Assembly (NCBI GenBank): GCA_046723645.1 | Contig: JBKOUY010000170.1 | Span: forward strand, 1 to 18,546 | From: DASQUK01 sp046723645 | Lineage (GTDB): Bacteria > Actinomycetota > Acidimicrobiia > Acidimicrobiales > VFJN01 | DNA: 18,546 nt | Reading direction: 5' to 3' | Shown here: positions 1 through 7,207 of the stretch, piece by piece | Numbering within the stretch: the stretch's first letter is position 1 | Layout of the letters: each line of letters begins with the position of its first letter | Translations under genes and position numbers: made by a program | Notes under the pieces: model-generated | What the model saw: the letters and a program-made list of their open reading frames with translations, nothing else | Told to the model about the DNA's origin: nothing | Database searches by the model: none

Positions 1-384
1 CCTGCCATCGTCGGGGCGCTGGCGTGCCTCGGGCTCCTCGTCGCACTACCGCCCGGATTGTGGCTGGCCGCCCACTGGCGCTGGGCCACGGTCCATCGCG
101 ATCGTCGGTCGGCAAGCGGCCCGCTTGCTGCCCTGGCCGTCCAGGCGGCCGTGGTTGCCGTGGCATCGCGAGTGGCGGGAATCAGCCACGAGCTCCGCTT
201 CGCCGTCCCGGTCGCGGTCGCGACCCTGGTCGTCGCCGCGATCGCCGCCGCGGCGTTGACGACCTGCGCCCCGGCGACTGCGCCGGCCGGATCGCGCCCG
301 GCCACCATTCCCCCTGGGTCGCGCACCCGTTGGCGCTGGCCACGAGACCACTCCGGGTTCGTGCGTCAGCCCGCTCCGGCCTGA
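1..384 (+). CDS. Membrane protein, 3' end only
   Basis: This reading frame is open from the first base of the window and stops with TGA at 382-384, so the 5' part of the gene is missing. The visible 127 residues hold about three hydrophobic stretches (residues ~2-25, ~43-58 and ~67-87) rich in Ala, Val and Leu, consistent with an integral membrane protein. The last ~40 residues are Pro/Arg-rich and have no recognisable motif. The stop lies six bases from the stop of the convergent hspR gene, with no clear terminator hairpin between them. I do not recognise the family. An internal ATG at 58 exists, but the hydrophobic frame continues upstream of it, so a truncated longer protein is more likely than a short gene. 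Confidence 0.55.
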   Translation, partial: PAIVGALACLGLLVALPPGLWLAAHWRWATVHRDRRSASGPLAALAVQAAVVAVASRVAGISHELRFAVPVAVATLVVAAIAAAALTTCAPATAPAGSRPATIPPGSRTRWRWPRDHSGFVRQPAPA

Positions 385-390
385 ATCGCG

Positions 391-786
391 TCAGCCCTTG
401 CGGCGGGTCTCGAAGACCGCCACCGCCTGGTGCAGGGGCACGAGCTCGCGCTTGTGTTCGCGGTGCGCGTCGGCGACGGCCTGGGCCGCCTGCTTCCGGA
501 GCTTCGCCAGTTCGGCCCGCAGGCGCGCCACCTCGGTCTCGAGTGCGAGGACCCGCTCGACCCCGGCCAGGTTGAGCCCGTCGTTGGTGAGCTCCTGGAT
601 GCGGCGGAGCAGCTCGATGTCGGCCTCGCTGTAGCGGCGGCTACCCCCGATGGTGCGGGCGGGATCGACGAGCCCCTTGCGCTCGTAGATCCGCAGGGTC
701 TGCGGGTGCACGCCGGCCAGCTCGGCCGCTACCGAGATCACGTACACCGCTCGGGTGTGCTCGCGGGGGTTGGGACGCTGGCTCAC
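391..786 (-). CDS. hspR: HspR, MerR-family heat-shock repressor
   Basis: This 131-residue protein is the transcriptional repressor that typically closes actinobacterial dnaK operons. Family knowledge says it binds HAIR inverted repeats with DnaK as co-repressor. An N-terminal MerR-type winged helix-turn-helix is visible at residues ~15-80, with the segment HPQTLRIYERKGLV at 27-40 and the wing motif GGSRRYSEADI at 47-57. A charged coiled-coil helix follows at ~80-112. The start is GTG at 786-784, whose last two bases belong to the TGA stop of dnaJ (785-783). This GTGA overlap implies translational coupling. The protein length matches the family. The likely target is the imperfect inverted repeat upstream of dnaK at 4497-4519, which would make the operon autoregulated. 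Confidence 0.93.
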   Translation of the reverse strand: MSQRPNPREHTRAVYVISVAAELAGVHPQTLRIYERKGLVDPARTIGGSRRYSEADIELLRRIQELTNDGLNLAGVERVLALETEVARLRAELAKLRKQAAQAVADAHREHKRELVPLHQAVAVFETRRKG

Positions 787-1943
787 GACCTCGCCTCCTC
801 CACGCCCAAGTGTGCCCGGGGCGAGGCGCCGTTGGCGGCGGCCGCCAATGCCTCGACGGCACGGCGCTCCTCGGCGTTGAGCTTCTGTGGCACGGCGACC
901 TCGACGGTCACCAGCAGGTCGCCGGCCTTGCGGCGGGCGGCCACGCCCTTGCCCCGCACGCGGAACGTGCGCCCCGAGCGGGTGCCTGCCGGGATCCGCA
1001 CCTTGACCGGGTCGCCGTCGAGCGTCGGCACGGCCACATCGGCCCCCAGTGCCGCCTCGGGGAAGGTGATCGGCACCGTGACGGTCAGGTCGTTGGCCCG
1101 ACGGCCGAACACGGGATGCGGCGACACCCGCACGGTGACGTACAGGTCGCCGGCCGGTCCGCCATTGCGGCCGGGTCCGCCCCTGCCCCGCAGCCGGATG
1201 CGCTGCCCGTCGCCGACGCCGGGCGGGATCCGGACCTTCACCTCGCGGGGCCGGTGCTCGACGCCGGTGCCCCGGCAGGTCGGGCAGGGCTCGTCGATCA
1301 TGTAGCCGCGGCCGGCGCACTCCGGGCACGGCGACGAGAAGCTGAAGAAGCCCTGGTTGTCGTCGACCACGCCGCGGCCCTGGCACGTCGGGCAGGTGCG
1401 CGGCGTGGTGCCGGGCCGGGCCCCGCTGCCGTGACAGGTGGCGCACGCCGCCTCGCTCGTCAGGTGCACGGTCGTGGTCAGCCCGTGCACGGCGTCCTCG
1501 AACGCCAGGTGCAGCTCCGACTCGAGGTCCTGGCCCCGGTGCGGCCCGGTGCCCCGGACGCCGCCGGTGCCCGCCGTGCCGCCGCGCCGGCGGCCGCGGC
1601 CGAACAGGCCGCCGAGAACGTCGCCGATGTCGCCGATGTCCTCGAAGCGGAAGCCCCCGGCGGCGCCGCCACCGGCGCCCTGGCCGCCGAACATCCCACC
1701 CATGGGCCCGAGCTTGCGGACCTCGTCGTACTCCTTGCGCTTCTCCGGGTCACCGACGACGTCGTAGGCCGCCGAGACCTCCTTGAAGCGCTCCTCGGCC
1801 GCCTTGTCGTCGGGGTTGGCGTCGGGGTGGTACTGCCGCGACAGCTTGCGGAACGCGCTGCGGATGTCCTTCTGGGAGGCCGTGTCGCCCACCCCGAGGA
1901 CTCGGTAGTAGTCCTTCTCGAACCACTCACGCTGCGGCGCCAT
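783..1943 (-). CDS. dnaJ: Chaperone protein DnaJ (Hsp40)
   Basis: This 386-residue protein is the co-chaperone that delivers unfolded clients to DnaK and stimulates its ATPase. It has the full type I layout. The J domain spans ~10-75 with the HPD tripeptide at 39-41. A Gly/Phe-rich linker runs ~80-128 and contains a short basic patch (RGRRR). The zinc domain has four CxxCxGxG repeats (cysteines 167/170, 184/187, 206/209, 220/223), followed by the two beta substrate-binding domains. The ATG start at 1943 lies 20 bases after the grpE stop, with only a weak purine-rich RBS. The frame remains open far upstream inside grpE, but the J-domain start fixes the N-terminus. It is followed by hspR with a GTGA overlap. 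In actinobacteria this copy usually corresponds to the heat-inducible DnaJ1. Confidence 0.96.
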   Translation of the reverse strand: MAPQREWFEKDYYRVLGVGDTASQKDIRSAFRKLSRQYHPDANPDDKAAEERFKEVSAAYDVVGDPEKRKEYDEVRKLGPMGGMFGGQGAGGGAAGGFRFEDIGDIGDVLGGLFGRGRRRGGTAGTGGVRGTGPHRGQDLESELHLAFEDAVHGLTTTVHLTSEAACATCHGSGARPGTTPRTCPTCQGRGVVDDNQGFFSFSSPCPECAGRGYMIDEPCPTCRGTGVEHRPREVKVRIPPGVGDGQRIRLRGRGGPGRNGGPAGDLYVTVRVSPHPVFGRRANDLTVTVPITFPEAALGADVAVPTLDGDPVKVRIPAGTRSGRTFRVRGKGVAARRKAGDLLVTVEVAVPQKLNAEERRAVEALAAAANGASPRAHLGVEEARS

Positions 1944-1963
1944 CGCTCGTCCGCCTCGTCGGC

Positions 1964-2599
1964 TCAGTCCGTGACCTTGACCATCGCCGGGCGCAGCACG
2001 CGGCCGCGCCAGCGGTAGCCGGCGCGAAGCACCTCGGAGACCACCTGATCGCCGCCCTCGCCGGGCTCGTGCAGGACCGCCTCGGCCTCGGCGGGGTCGA
2101 ACGGCGCACCCTTGGGGTCGATGCGCTCGAGGCCCTCCTTGCCGAGGGCTCCGTACAGCGCCGCCAGCACCGGTTCGACTTCCGTGGCCCCGTGGGCCAG
2201 GGCGGCGTCGCACGCGTCGAGGACGGGCAGCAGCTTCTCGACGAAGCTGCCGAGCGCCCGCACGACGGCGTCCTCCTGCCGCTTCTGGGCCTGCTTGCGA
2301 TAGTTCTCGAAGTCGGCCTGGGCTCGCCGGTACGCGTCGAGATACTGCTCGCGCTCGGCCAGCAACAGCTCCAGGTCGACCTCCAGCGCATCGGCCGCCG
2401 CCTGGAGGTCGTCGGTCACCTCGACGGTGTCGTCGGCGTCGGCGTCGACGATCCCGGCGTCGGGACCCGCGGACCGGCTCGTCTCGGGCGCGTCAGGGGC
2501 GTCGCCCTCCCCGCCCTCGGGCGGGGTGGGCTCGGCCTCCGGCGCATCGGGCGTGACCTCGGCCGACGCTCGTCGCTCGGGCGTTGGCCGCTCGCTCAC
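1964..2599 (-). CDS. grpE: GrpE, nucleotide exchange factor for DnaK
   Basis: This 211-residue protein promotes ADP release from DnaK. The first ~70 residues are acidic and disordered-looking, rich in Asp, Glu, Pro and Ala. A long coiled-coil helix follows at ~75-135, then the C-terminal beta domain. The GrpE signature RAGYRWRGRVLRPAMVKV lies near the C-terminus and makes the assignment firm. The start codon is GTG at 2599-2597, overlapping the TGA stop of dnaK (2598-2596) by four bases (GTGA), so translation is probably coupled to dnaK. The acidic N-terminal extension is longer than in E. coli GrpE, which is normal for actinobacteria. Confidence 0.95.
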   Translation of the reverse strand: MSERPTPERRASAEVTPDAPEAEPTPPEGGEGDAPDAPETSRSAGPDAGIVDADADDTVEVTDDLQAAADALEVDLELLLAEREQYLDAYRRAQADFENYRKQAQKRQEDAVVRALGSFVEKLLPVLDACDAALAHGATEVEPVLAALYGALGKEGLERIDPKGAPFDPAEAEAVLHEPGEGGDQVVSEVLRAGYRWRGRVLRPAMVKVTD

Positions 2600-4449
2600 G
2601 ATGCGCTGCCCTCCTCGTCATCGACGATCTCGGCGTCGACGACGTCGTCGTCGGACGGCTGATCCGTGGCCCCAGTGCCGGGGCCGGGGCCACCGGCGGC
2701 GGCACCCTCCTGCGAGGCGGCCTCGTAGAGCTTCTGGGTGAAGCTCTGGCTCGCCGCCATGAGGGCGTCGGTGGCGTTGCGGATCGCCTCGGTGTCGCTG
2801 CCCCCGAGGGCCCCTTTGAGGTCGCCGAGCTTGTCCTCGACCGCCGACTTCTCGTCGCCCGAGATCTTGTCGCCCTGCTCCTTGAGCAGCTTCTCGGTCT
2901 GGTACACGAGGGTGTCGGCCTGGTTACGGACCTCGGCCTCCTCTCGGCGCCGGCGGTCCTCCTCGGCGTGGGCCTCGGCGTCCTTGACCATGCGCTCGAT
3001 GTCGTCCCGGGCCAGCGACGACTGGCCGGTGATCGTCATCGACTGCTCCTTGCCCGTGGCCCGGTCCTTGGCGGCCACGTGCACGATGCCGTTCGCATCG
3101 ATGTCGAAGGTCACCTCGATCTGCGGAACCCCGCGGGGGGCGGGCGGCAGGTCGACGAGCTGGAACTTGCCGAGCGTCTTGTTGAACTGCGCCATCTCGC
3201 GCTCGCCCTGCAGCACGTGGATCTCCACCGACGGCTGCATGTCCTCCGCCGTGGTGAACACCTCGGTGCGGCGGGTGGGAATGGTGGTGTTGCGCTCGAT
3301 GAGCTTGGTCATCACGCCACCCTTGGTCTCGATGCCGAGGGACAGCGGCGTGACGTCGAGGAGCAGCACGTCCTTGACCTCACCCTTGAGCACGCCGGCC
3401 TGGATGGCCGCGCCCACGGCCACGACCTCGTCCGGGTTGACGCCCTTGTGGGGCTCCTTGCCGGTCAGCTCGACGACCAGGTCGTGCACGGCCGGCATCC
3501 GCGTGGAACCGCCCACCATGATCACGTGGTCGATGTCCTCCTTGGAGAGGCCGGCGTCCTTGATGGCCTGCTCGAACGGGCCGCGGCACTTGTCCAGCAG
3601 GTCGGACGTGAGCTCCTGGAACTTCGCTCGGCTCAGGCTCTCGTCCAGGTGGAGCGGACCCTCGCTGGTCGCCGTGATGAACGGCAGGTTGATCTGCGTC
3701 TGCTGAACCTGCGACAGCTCGATCTTGGCCTTCTCGGCAGCCTCCTTCAGCCGCTGGAGCGCCATGTTGTCGTTGGACAGGTCGACGCCGTGGGCAGCCT
3801 TGAACTGGCTCACCAGCCAGTCGATGACTCGCTGGTCCCAGTCGTCGCCGCCGAGGTGGGTGTCACCGTGGGTGGCCTTCACCTCGAAGACGCCGTCGCC
3901 GATCTCGAGGATCGACACGTCGAAGGTGCCGCCGCCGAGATCGAACACGAGCACGGTCTGCTCGGCACCCTCCTTGTCGAGGCCGTAGGCGAGGGCGGCC
4001 GCGGTCGGCTCGTTGATGATGCGGAGCACCTCCAGGCCGGCGATCTGACCCGCCTCCTTGGTGGCGGTGCGCTGGGCGTCGTCGAAGTACGCCGGGACGG
4101 TGATGACGGCCTGGGTCACGGTGTCGCCCAGGTACGACTCGGCGTCGCGCTTCAGCTTCTGCAGCGTCCGGGCCGAGATCTCCTGCGCCGTGTAGGCCTT
4201 TCCGTCGATGTCGATCTTCCAGTTGGTGCCCATGTGGCGCTTGACCGACCGGATCGTGCGGTCGGGGTTGGTGATGGCCTGGCGCTTGGCCACCTCGCCC
4301 ATCAGCACCTCGCCGCCCTTGGAGAACGCGACGACGGACGGAGTGGTGCGCGACCCCTCGGCGTTGGGGATCACGACAGGGTCGCCGGCCTCGAGGACCG
4401 CGACCACGGAGTTGGTAGTGCCGAGGTCGATGCCGACGGCCTTGGGCAT
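2596..4449 (-). CDS. dnaK: Chaperone protein DnaK (Hsp70)
   Basis: This 617-residue protein is the ATP-driven Hsp70 chaperone. The actin-like nucleotide-binding domain (~1-365) opens with the phosphate-binding loop GIDLGTTNS at 6-14, and the second loop DLGGGTFDVSILE is present. The hydrophobic linker DVLLLDVTPLSLGIE leads into the substrate-binding beta domain and a helical lid. The C-terminus ends in the acidic tail DDDVVDAEIVDDEEG typical of bacterial DnaK. The ATG at 4449 is preceded at seven bases by a perfect AGGAGG (complement of 4457-4462), the strongest ribosome binding site of the operon. It is the first gene of dnaK-grpE-dnaJ-hspR, and its promoter overlaps a HAIR-like operator. 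Confidence 0.98.
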   Translation of the reverse strand: MPKAVGIDLGTTNSVVAVLEAGDPVVIPNAEGSRTTPSVVAFSKGGEVLMGEVAKRQAITNPDRTIRSVKRHMGTNWKIDIDGKAYTAQEISARTLQKLKRDAESYLGDTVTQAVITVPAYFDDAQRTATKEAGQIAGLEVLRIINEPTAAALAYGLDKEGAEQTVLVFDLGGGTFDVSILEIGDGVFEVKATHGDTHLGGDDWDQRVIDWLVSQFKAAHGVDLSNDNMALQRLKEAAEKAKIELSQVQQTQINLPFITATSEGPLHLDESLSRAKFQELTSDLLDKCRGPFEQAIKDAGLSKEDIDHVIMVGGSTRMPAVHDLVVELTGKEPHKGVNPDEVVAVGAAIQAGVLKGEVKDVLLLDVTPLSLGIETKGGVMTKLIERNTTIPTRRTEVFTTAEDMQPSVEIHVLQGEREMAQFNKTLGKFQLVDLPPAPRGVPQIEVTFDIDANGIVHVAAKDRATGKEQSMTITGQSSLARDDIERMVKDAEAHAEEDRRRREEAEVRNQADTLVYQTEKLLKEQGDKISGDEKSAVEDKLGDLKGALGGSDTEAIRNATDALMAASQSFTQKLYEAASQEGAAAGGPGPGTGATDQPSDDDVVDAEIVDDEEGSAS

Positions 4450-4456
4450 GGGGTTG

Positions 4457-4462
4457 CCTCCT
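4457..4462 (-). promoter_or_regulatory. Ribosome binding site of dnaK
   Basis: The minus strand reads AGGAGG seven bases before the dnaK ATG at 4449. It fixes that start. Confidence 0.85.
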
Positions 4463-4488
4463 GAAGAGTCGCTTTTGAACTGCGGCCC

Positions 4489-4517
4489 ACGATAAAAGTT
4501 GAGTCCGCCGTTTGCAA
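4489..4517 (-). promoter_or_regulatory. Candidate dnaK operon promoter
   Basis: On the minus strand a -35-like TTGCAA (4517-4512) is separated by exactly 17 bases from a -10-like TATCGT (4494-4489). Each box matches four of six bases of the housekeeping consensus. The predicted start lies about 35 bases upstream of the dnaK ATG, leaving room for the AGGAGG site. The promoter is overlaid by the inverted repeat at 4497-4519, as expected for a repressed heat-shock promoter. This is inference from pattern and position only. Confidence 0.5.
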
Positions 4518-4519
4518 CT
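4497..4519 (-). promoter_or_regulatory. HAIR-like inverted repeat (candidate HspR operator)
   Basis: The minus strand reads AGTTGCAA-N7-ACTCAACT. The classical HspR-associated inverted repeat is CTTGAGT-N7-ACTCAAG. The right arm matches the consensus at six of seven positions (ACTCAA) and the spacer is exactly seven bases. The left arm is degenerate and keeps the TTG. The outer five bases of the two arms (AGTTG and CAACT) are perfectly complementary. The element sits between the -35 and -10 boxes of the candidate promoter, and HspR itself is the last gene of the operon. Confidence 0.55.
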
Positions 4520-4526
4520 TTGCTCC

Positions 4527-4551
4527 GCAGGTTGCCGAAGGGCCAACCCGC
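4527..4551 (-). terminator. Stem-loop after trpG, possible terminator without T-tract
   Basis: Arms GCAGGTTG (4527-4534) and CAACCCGC (4544-4551) pair at seven of eight positions around a nine-base loop. The hairpin lies 10 bases after the trpG stop and before the dnaK promoter, where a terminator is expected. No T-run follows, so it is only a candidate. Confidence 0.35.
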
Positions 4552-4561
4552 AGGTCAGGGG

Positions 4562-5155
4562 CTACGCTCCGGCGGCCACGGGGGCGAGGAAGTTGCGCAG
4601 CAGGTCGTGGCCCGACACCGTGAGGATCGACTCGGGGTGGAACTGCACGCCCTCGACCGGGACCGCATGGTGGCGGTGGCGCAGGCCCATCACGGTGCCA
4701 TCGTCGGTCCACGCCGTGATCTCCAGCTCGGCGGGGACCGAGCCGCGGTCGACCACCAGGCTGTGGTAGCGGGTGGCCTCGAACGGCGACGGCAGGCCCG
4801 CGAACACGCCGGCCCCGGTGTGGTGAATGAAGGAGGTCTTGCCGTGCATGATCTCCGCTGCCTGCACCACCTCGCCGCCGTACACCTGGCCGACACACTG
4901 GTGGCCGAGGCAAACCCCGAGCACCGGCCGCCTGCCGGCGAAGTGGCGGATGACCTCGTTGGAGAGGCCGGCGTCCTCCGGGCGCCCGGGACCGGGCGAG
5001 ATTAGGACGGCGTCGGGATCGAGCGCCTCGATCTCGGCGAGGGACAGCTCGTCGTGGCGGTGGACCAGAGGCTCGGCGCCCAGCTCCCCCAGGTACTGGA
5101 CGAGGTTGTAGACGAAGCTGTCGTAGTTGTCGACGACCAGGACCCGGGGCGCCAC
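4562..5155 (-). CDS. trpG: Glutamine amidotransferase, anthranilate/aminodeoxychorismate synthase component II
   Basis: This 197-residue class I glutamine amidotransferase releases ammonia from glutamine for a chorismate-using partner: TrpE for tryptophan, or PabB for folate. The N-terminal VLVVDNYDSFVYNLVQYL and the segment LISPGPGRPEDAG are typical of TrpG/PabA. The nucleophile is Cys82 in GVCLGHQ, and the catalytic dyad is His173/Glu175 in QFHPES. Its length matches stand-alone subunits. The chosen start is GTG at 5155, since the conserved VLVVDNYDSF begins four residues later; no strong RBS precedes it. No trpE or pabB is adjacent, so the partner is not fixed and the protein may serve both pathways, as in other bacteria with one copy. 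It follows ppx on the same strand after a 57-base gap. Confidence 0.9.
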   Translation of the reverse strand: MAPRVLVVDNYDSFVYNLVQYLGELGAEPLVHRHDELSLAEIEALDPDAVLISPGPGRPEDAGLSNEVIRHFAGRRPVLGVCLGHQCVGQVYGGEVVQAAEIMHGKTSFIHHTGAGVFAGLPSPFEATRYHSLVVDRGSVPAELEITAWTDDGTVMGLRHRHHAVPVEGVQFHPESILTVSGHDLLRNFLAPVAAGA

Positions 5156-5212
5156 GGCCCGGCAGGCTACTGCCCGACTAGTGGGCGCTCACGGAACTTA
5201 CGCGAGGGTCCA

Positions 5213-6811
5213 CTAACTGGAACCGGCGGCGGTTATCGACGCCAGGGCCTCGCCCTCCGCCGCAGGTCGGGATGGGGGACCCACGACCTCGACGGGACGG
5301 CCGAGCACGTCGGAGAGCAGGTCGGTCCGCTGGTTGGCGGAGTAGAGCTCGAGCGAGATGTCGGCCCCGGGCGCCGGCTCCACGTCGACCACCAGGGCGC
5401 CCCCGGGGCTGGTGCGGCACGACAGACTGCGGACTCGCCCGGCGTGGTTGCGGTCGAGCCCGACGGCGATGCGCAGCAGCCCGGCCAGCACGCAGACGCG
5501 GCGCTGGTCCTCGGGGTCGAGGGCCGCGAACTCGGAGTGCTTCTCACTCGGCAGGGACTTCCGGTGATACCGCGCCACCAGGGCGATCAGCTCGATCTCG
5601 CGGTCGGTGAACCCGCTGAGCAGCTCGCTGTTCCGGATGACGTAGTAGCTGTGCTTGTGGTGGCCGGCGTGCGATAGGAACAGGCCGACGTTGGCGAGGA
5701 GCGCCGCCGCCTCCAGGATCTCACGACTGTCGTCGCCCAGCCCGTGCACCACGCAGGCACCGTCGAACAGCTGCAGCACCAGCTGCGCCACCTGGGTCGA
5801 GTGGGTCACGTCCTCGTCCATCTGCTCGGCCAGGCGCACGACGCTGCGGCGGCGCAGGTCGGACAGGTGGTGCAGCGAACCGCCGTGCTCCCGGCGCCAG
5901 GTGTCGAGCAGGACCCCCTCCCGCAGTGCGAAGTCGGAGAATGTGAGCTCCTGCAGGCCGCACTCGGCCGCCACCTGCTCGAGGATCAGGGCGCCGGCGA
6001 CGATGATGTCGGCGCGCCGGGGATCCAGGCCGGGAATCTTGGCCCGGGCCTTGACCGTGTTCGCCTTGAGCAGCCGGCGCACCACGTCGTCGATCTCCGC
6101 GCGGCTGATCGTGAGGTTGTTGAGCGTGCGGGGGGTGGCGCCGCCGGATCGGACGGCGGCCATCTGGCAGATCGCCCCGATGGTCCCGGAGGACCCGACC
6201 GCGACGTCGAACCCCAGCCGCACGATCTCCCGGACCGATGGGGCCAGGGTGGCGCGGATGTCGCGCCGGCAGGCCTCGACCGCGTCGCCGTTGAGCTTGT
6301 TCTTGGCGAAGTAGCGCCGGGTCAGACGGATGGCTCCGAGCTTGAGGCTGCGGGCGGTGAGGATGTCGCCCTTTCGGCCGACGACCAGTTCGGTGGAGCC
6401 CCCGCCGATGTCACAAACGAGCACCTGGCGGTTGTACACGGGCACCGCTTGGAGGACGCCGAGGTGGATCAGCCGGGCCTCCTCGAAGCCCGAGATGACC
6501 TCGACGTCGATCCCCGCCTCGTCGCGGGCCCGGTCGATGAACGTCGACCGGTTCTCGGCCTCGCGCACCGCCGATGTGGCCACCGCCCGGAGCCGCGCCC
6601 CGTGGATCGCGGCCACTTGGCGAAAGCGCGCCAGCACCTCGATGCCGCGGTTGATGGCCGCCGGGGTCAGCCGCTTCATGTCCCGGGCCGACGACCCGAG
6701 GCGCACCATCTCGCGCTCGCGGTCGACCACCTCGAAGCGCTCGGCATCGACGCGGGCGACGACCAGGTGGATGGAGTTCGTCCCGATGTCGACAGCGGCG
6801 AGAACCGTCAT
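5213..6811 (-). CDS. ppx: Ppx/GppA family exopolyphosphatase
   Basis: This protein of about 532 residues belongs to the actin-like exopolyphosphatase / pppGpp phosphohydrolase family, which removes terminal phosphate from polyphosphate or guanosine pentaphosphate. The first phosphate loop AAVDIGTNSIHLVVA (5-19), the segment SGFEEARL and the second loop DIGGGSTELV (134-143) are clear. A C-terminal HD-like region (~320-460) contains HSTQVAQLVLQLFD and HHKHSYYVIRNSE. The usual HD doublet there is Ala-Asn (373-374, LLANVG), so metal-dependent HD catalysis is doubtful. I chose ATG at 6811 because AAGGA lies eight bases upstream. A GTG two codons earlier (6817) is only two bases from that site. The gene is divergent from crgA with 45 bases between the starts. 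Confidence 0.88.
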   Translation of the reverse strand: MTVLAAVDIGTNSIHLVVARVDAERFEVVDREREMVRLGSSARDMKRLTPAAINRGIEVLARFRQVAAIHGARLRAVATSAVREAENRSTFIDRARDEAGIDVEVISGFEEARLIHLGVLQAVPVYNRQVLVCDIGGGSTELVVGRKGDILTARSLKLGAIRLTRRYFAKNKLNGDAVEACRRDIRATLAPSVREIVRLGFDVAVGSSGTIGAICQMAAVRSGGATPRTLNNLTISRAEIDDVVRRLLKANTVKARAKIPGLDPRRADIIVAGALILEQVAAECGLQELTFSDFALREGVLLDTWRREHGGSLHHLSDLRRRSVVRLAEQMDEDVTHSTQVAQLVLQLFDGACVVHGLGDDSREILEAAALLANVGLFLSHAGHHKHSYYVIRNSELLSGFTDREIELIALVARYHRKSLPSEKHSEFAALDPEDQRRVCVLAGLLRIAVGLDRNHAGRVRSLSCRTSPGGALVVDVEPAPGADISLELYSANQRTDLLSDVLGRPVEVVGPPSRPAAEGEALASITAAGSS

Positions 6812-6842
6812 GGGCACTTTCCTTCGACTGGGCCAGCCTCAC

Positions 6843-6849
6843 TAAGGTG
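6843..6849 (+). promoter_or_regulatory. crgA start region: TAAGGT (-10) overlapping AAGGTG (RBS)
   Basis: The bases TAAGGTG precede the crgA ATG at 6857. AAGGTG is a plausible ribosome binding site at seven bases' spacing. TAAGGT also fits a TANNNT -10 box whose transcript would begin at or next to the ATG, giving a leaderless mRNA. The two readings exclude each other for a single transcript, and the sequence alone does not decide. Confidence 0.4.
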
Positions 6850-6856
6850 CCCGCCC

Positions 6857-7150
6857 ATGGCCAAGCCAGCCAAGCGCAGGATCTCGGGTGGGCGCGTGAC
6901 CGCCAAGGGCACCACGCCGGCATCGAGTCGGCCCAATCGGTCGACCCGGTACACGCCACCGGTGCCCCGCGAGGTGAAGGTCAGCCCCATGTGGGTGCCC
7001 GTCCTGATGTTCTCATTGCTCGGCCTCGGCGTGCTGCTGATCTTCCTCAACTACCTCGACGTCCTACCTGGTGGGACCAGCAATGCGTACCTCGCCGGCG
7101 GGCTGGCGGCCATTTGCGGCGGCATCATCGTGGCCACCCAGTACCGCTGA
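6857..7150 (+). CDS. crgA: Cell division protein CrgA
   Basis: This 97-residue small membrane protein belongs to the actinobacteria-specific CrgA family, which locates to the division septum and binds FtsZ, FtsQ, FtsI and related proteins (family knowledge from Mycobacterium and Streptomyces). A basic, Ser/Thr-rich cytoplasmic N-terminus (1-40) is followed by the family-typical KVSPMWVPVLMFSLLGLGVL and a first membrane segment at ~46-64. A short loop containing a PGG follows, then a second membrane segment at ~77-94, and the protein ends in ATQYR. Both the length and the two-helix layout match. The ATG at 6857 is chosen because AAGGTG precedes it by seven bases. The frame is open far upstream, but that part is antisense to ppx. 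Confidence 0.9.
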   Translation: MAKPAKRRISGGRVTAKGTTPASSRPNRSTRYTPPVPREVKVSPMWVPVLMFSLLGLGVLLIFLNYLDVLPGGTSNAYLAGGLAAICGGIIVATQYR

Positions 7151-7207
7151 GGCCGGGGCGCTGAACACCAGGTAGCCGAAGTTACAGCGATGTGACCCTC
7201 CCCAGGG

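Noticed and set aside
363..397. 10-base direct repeat GCGTCAGCCC at 363-372 and 388-397
   Set aside because: It is short, GC-rich and lies across the ends of two convergent coding regions, so chance is the simplest explanation.
2584..4464. 626-codon open frame on the + strand opposite dnaK
   Set aside because: It is a mirror of dnaK codon use in GC-rich DNA. It is rich in Leu, Val, Arg and His without motifs, and dnaK is unmistakable.
5744..6856. Long + strand frame opposite ppx that continues into crgA
   Set aside because: Only the part from 6857 encodes a recognisable protein (CrgA). The upstream part is an antisense shadow of ppx.
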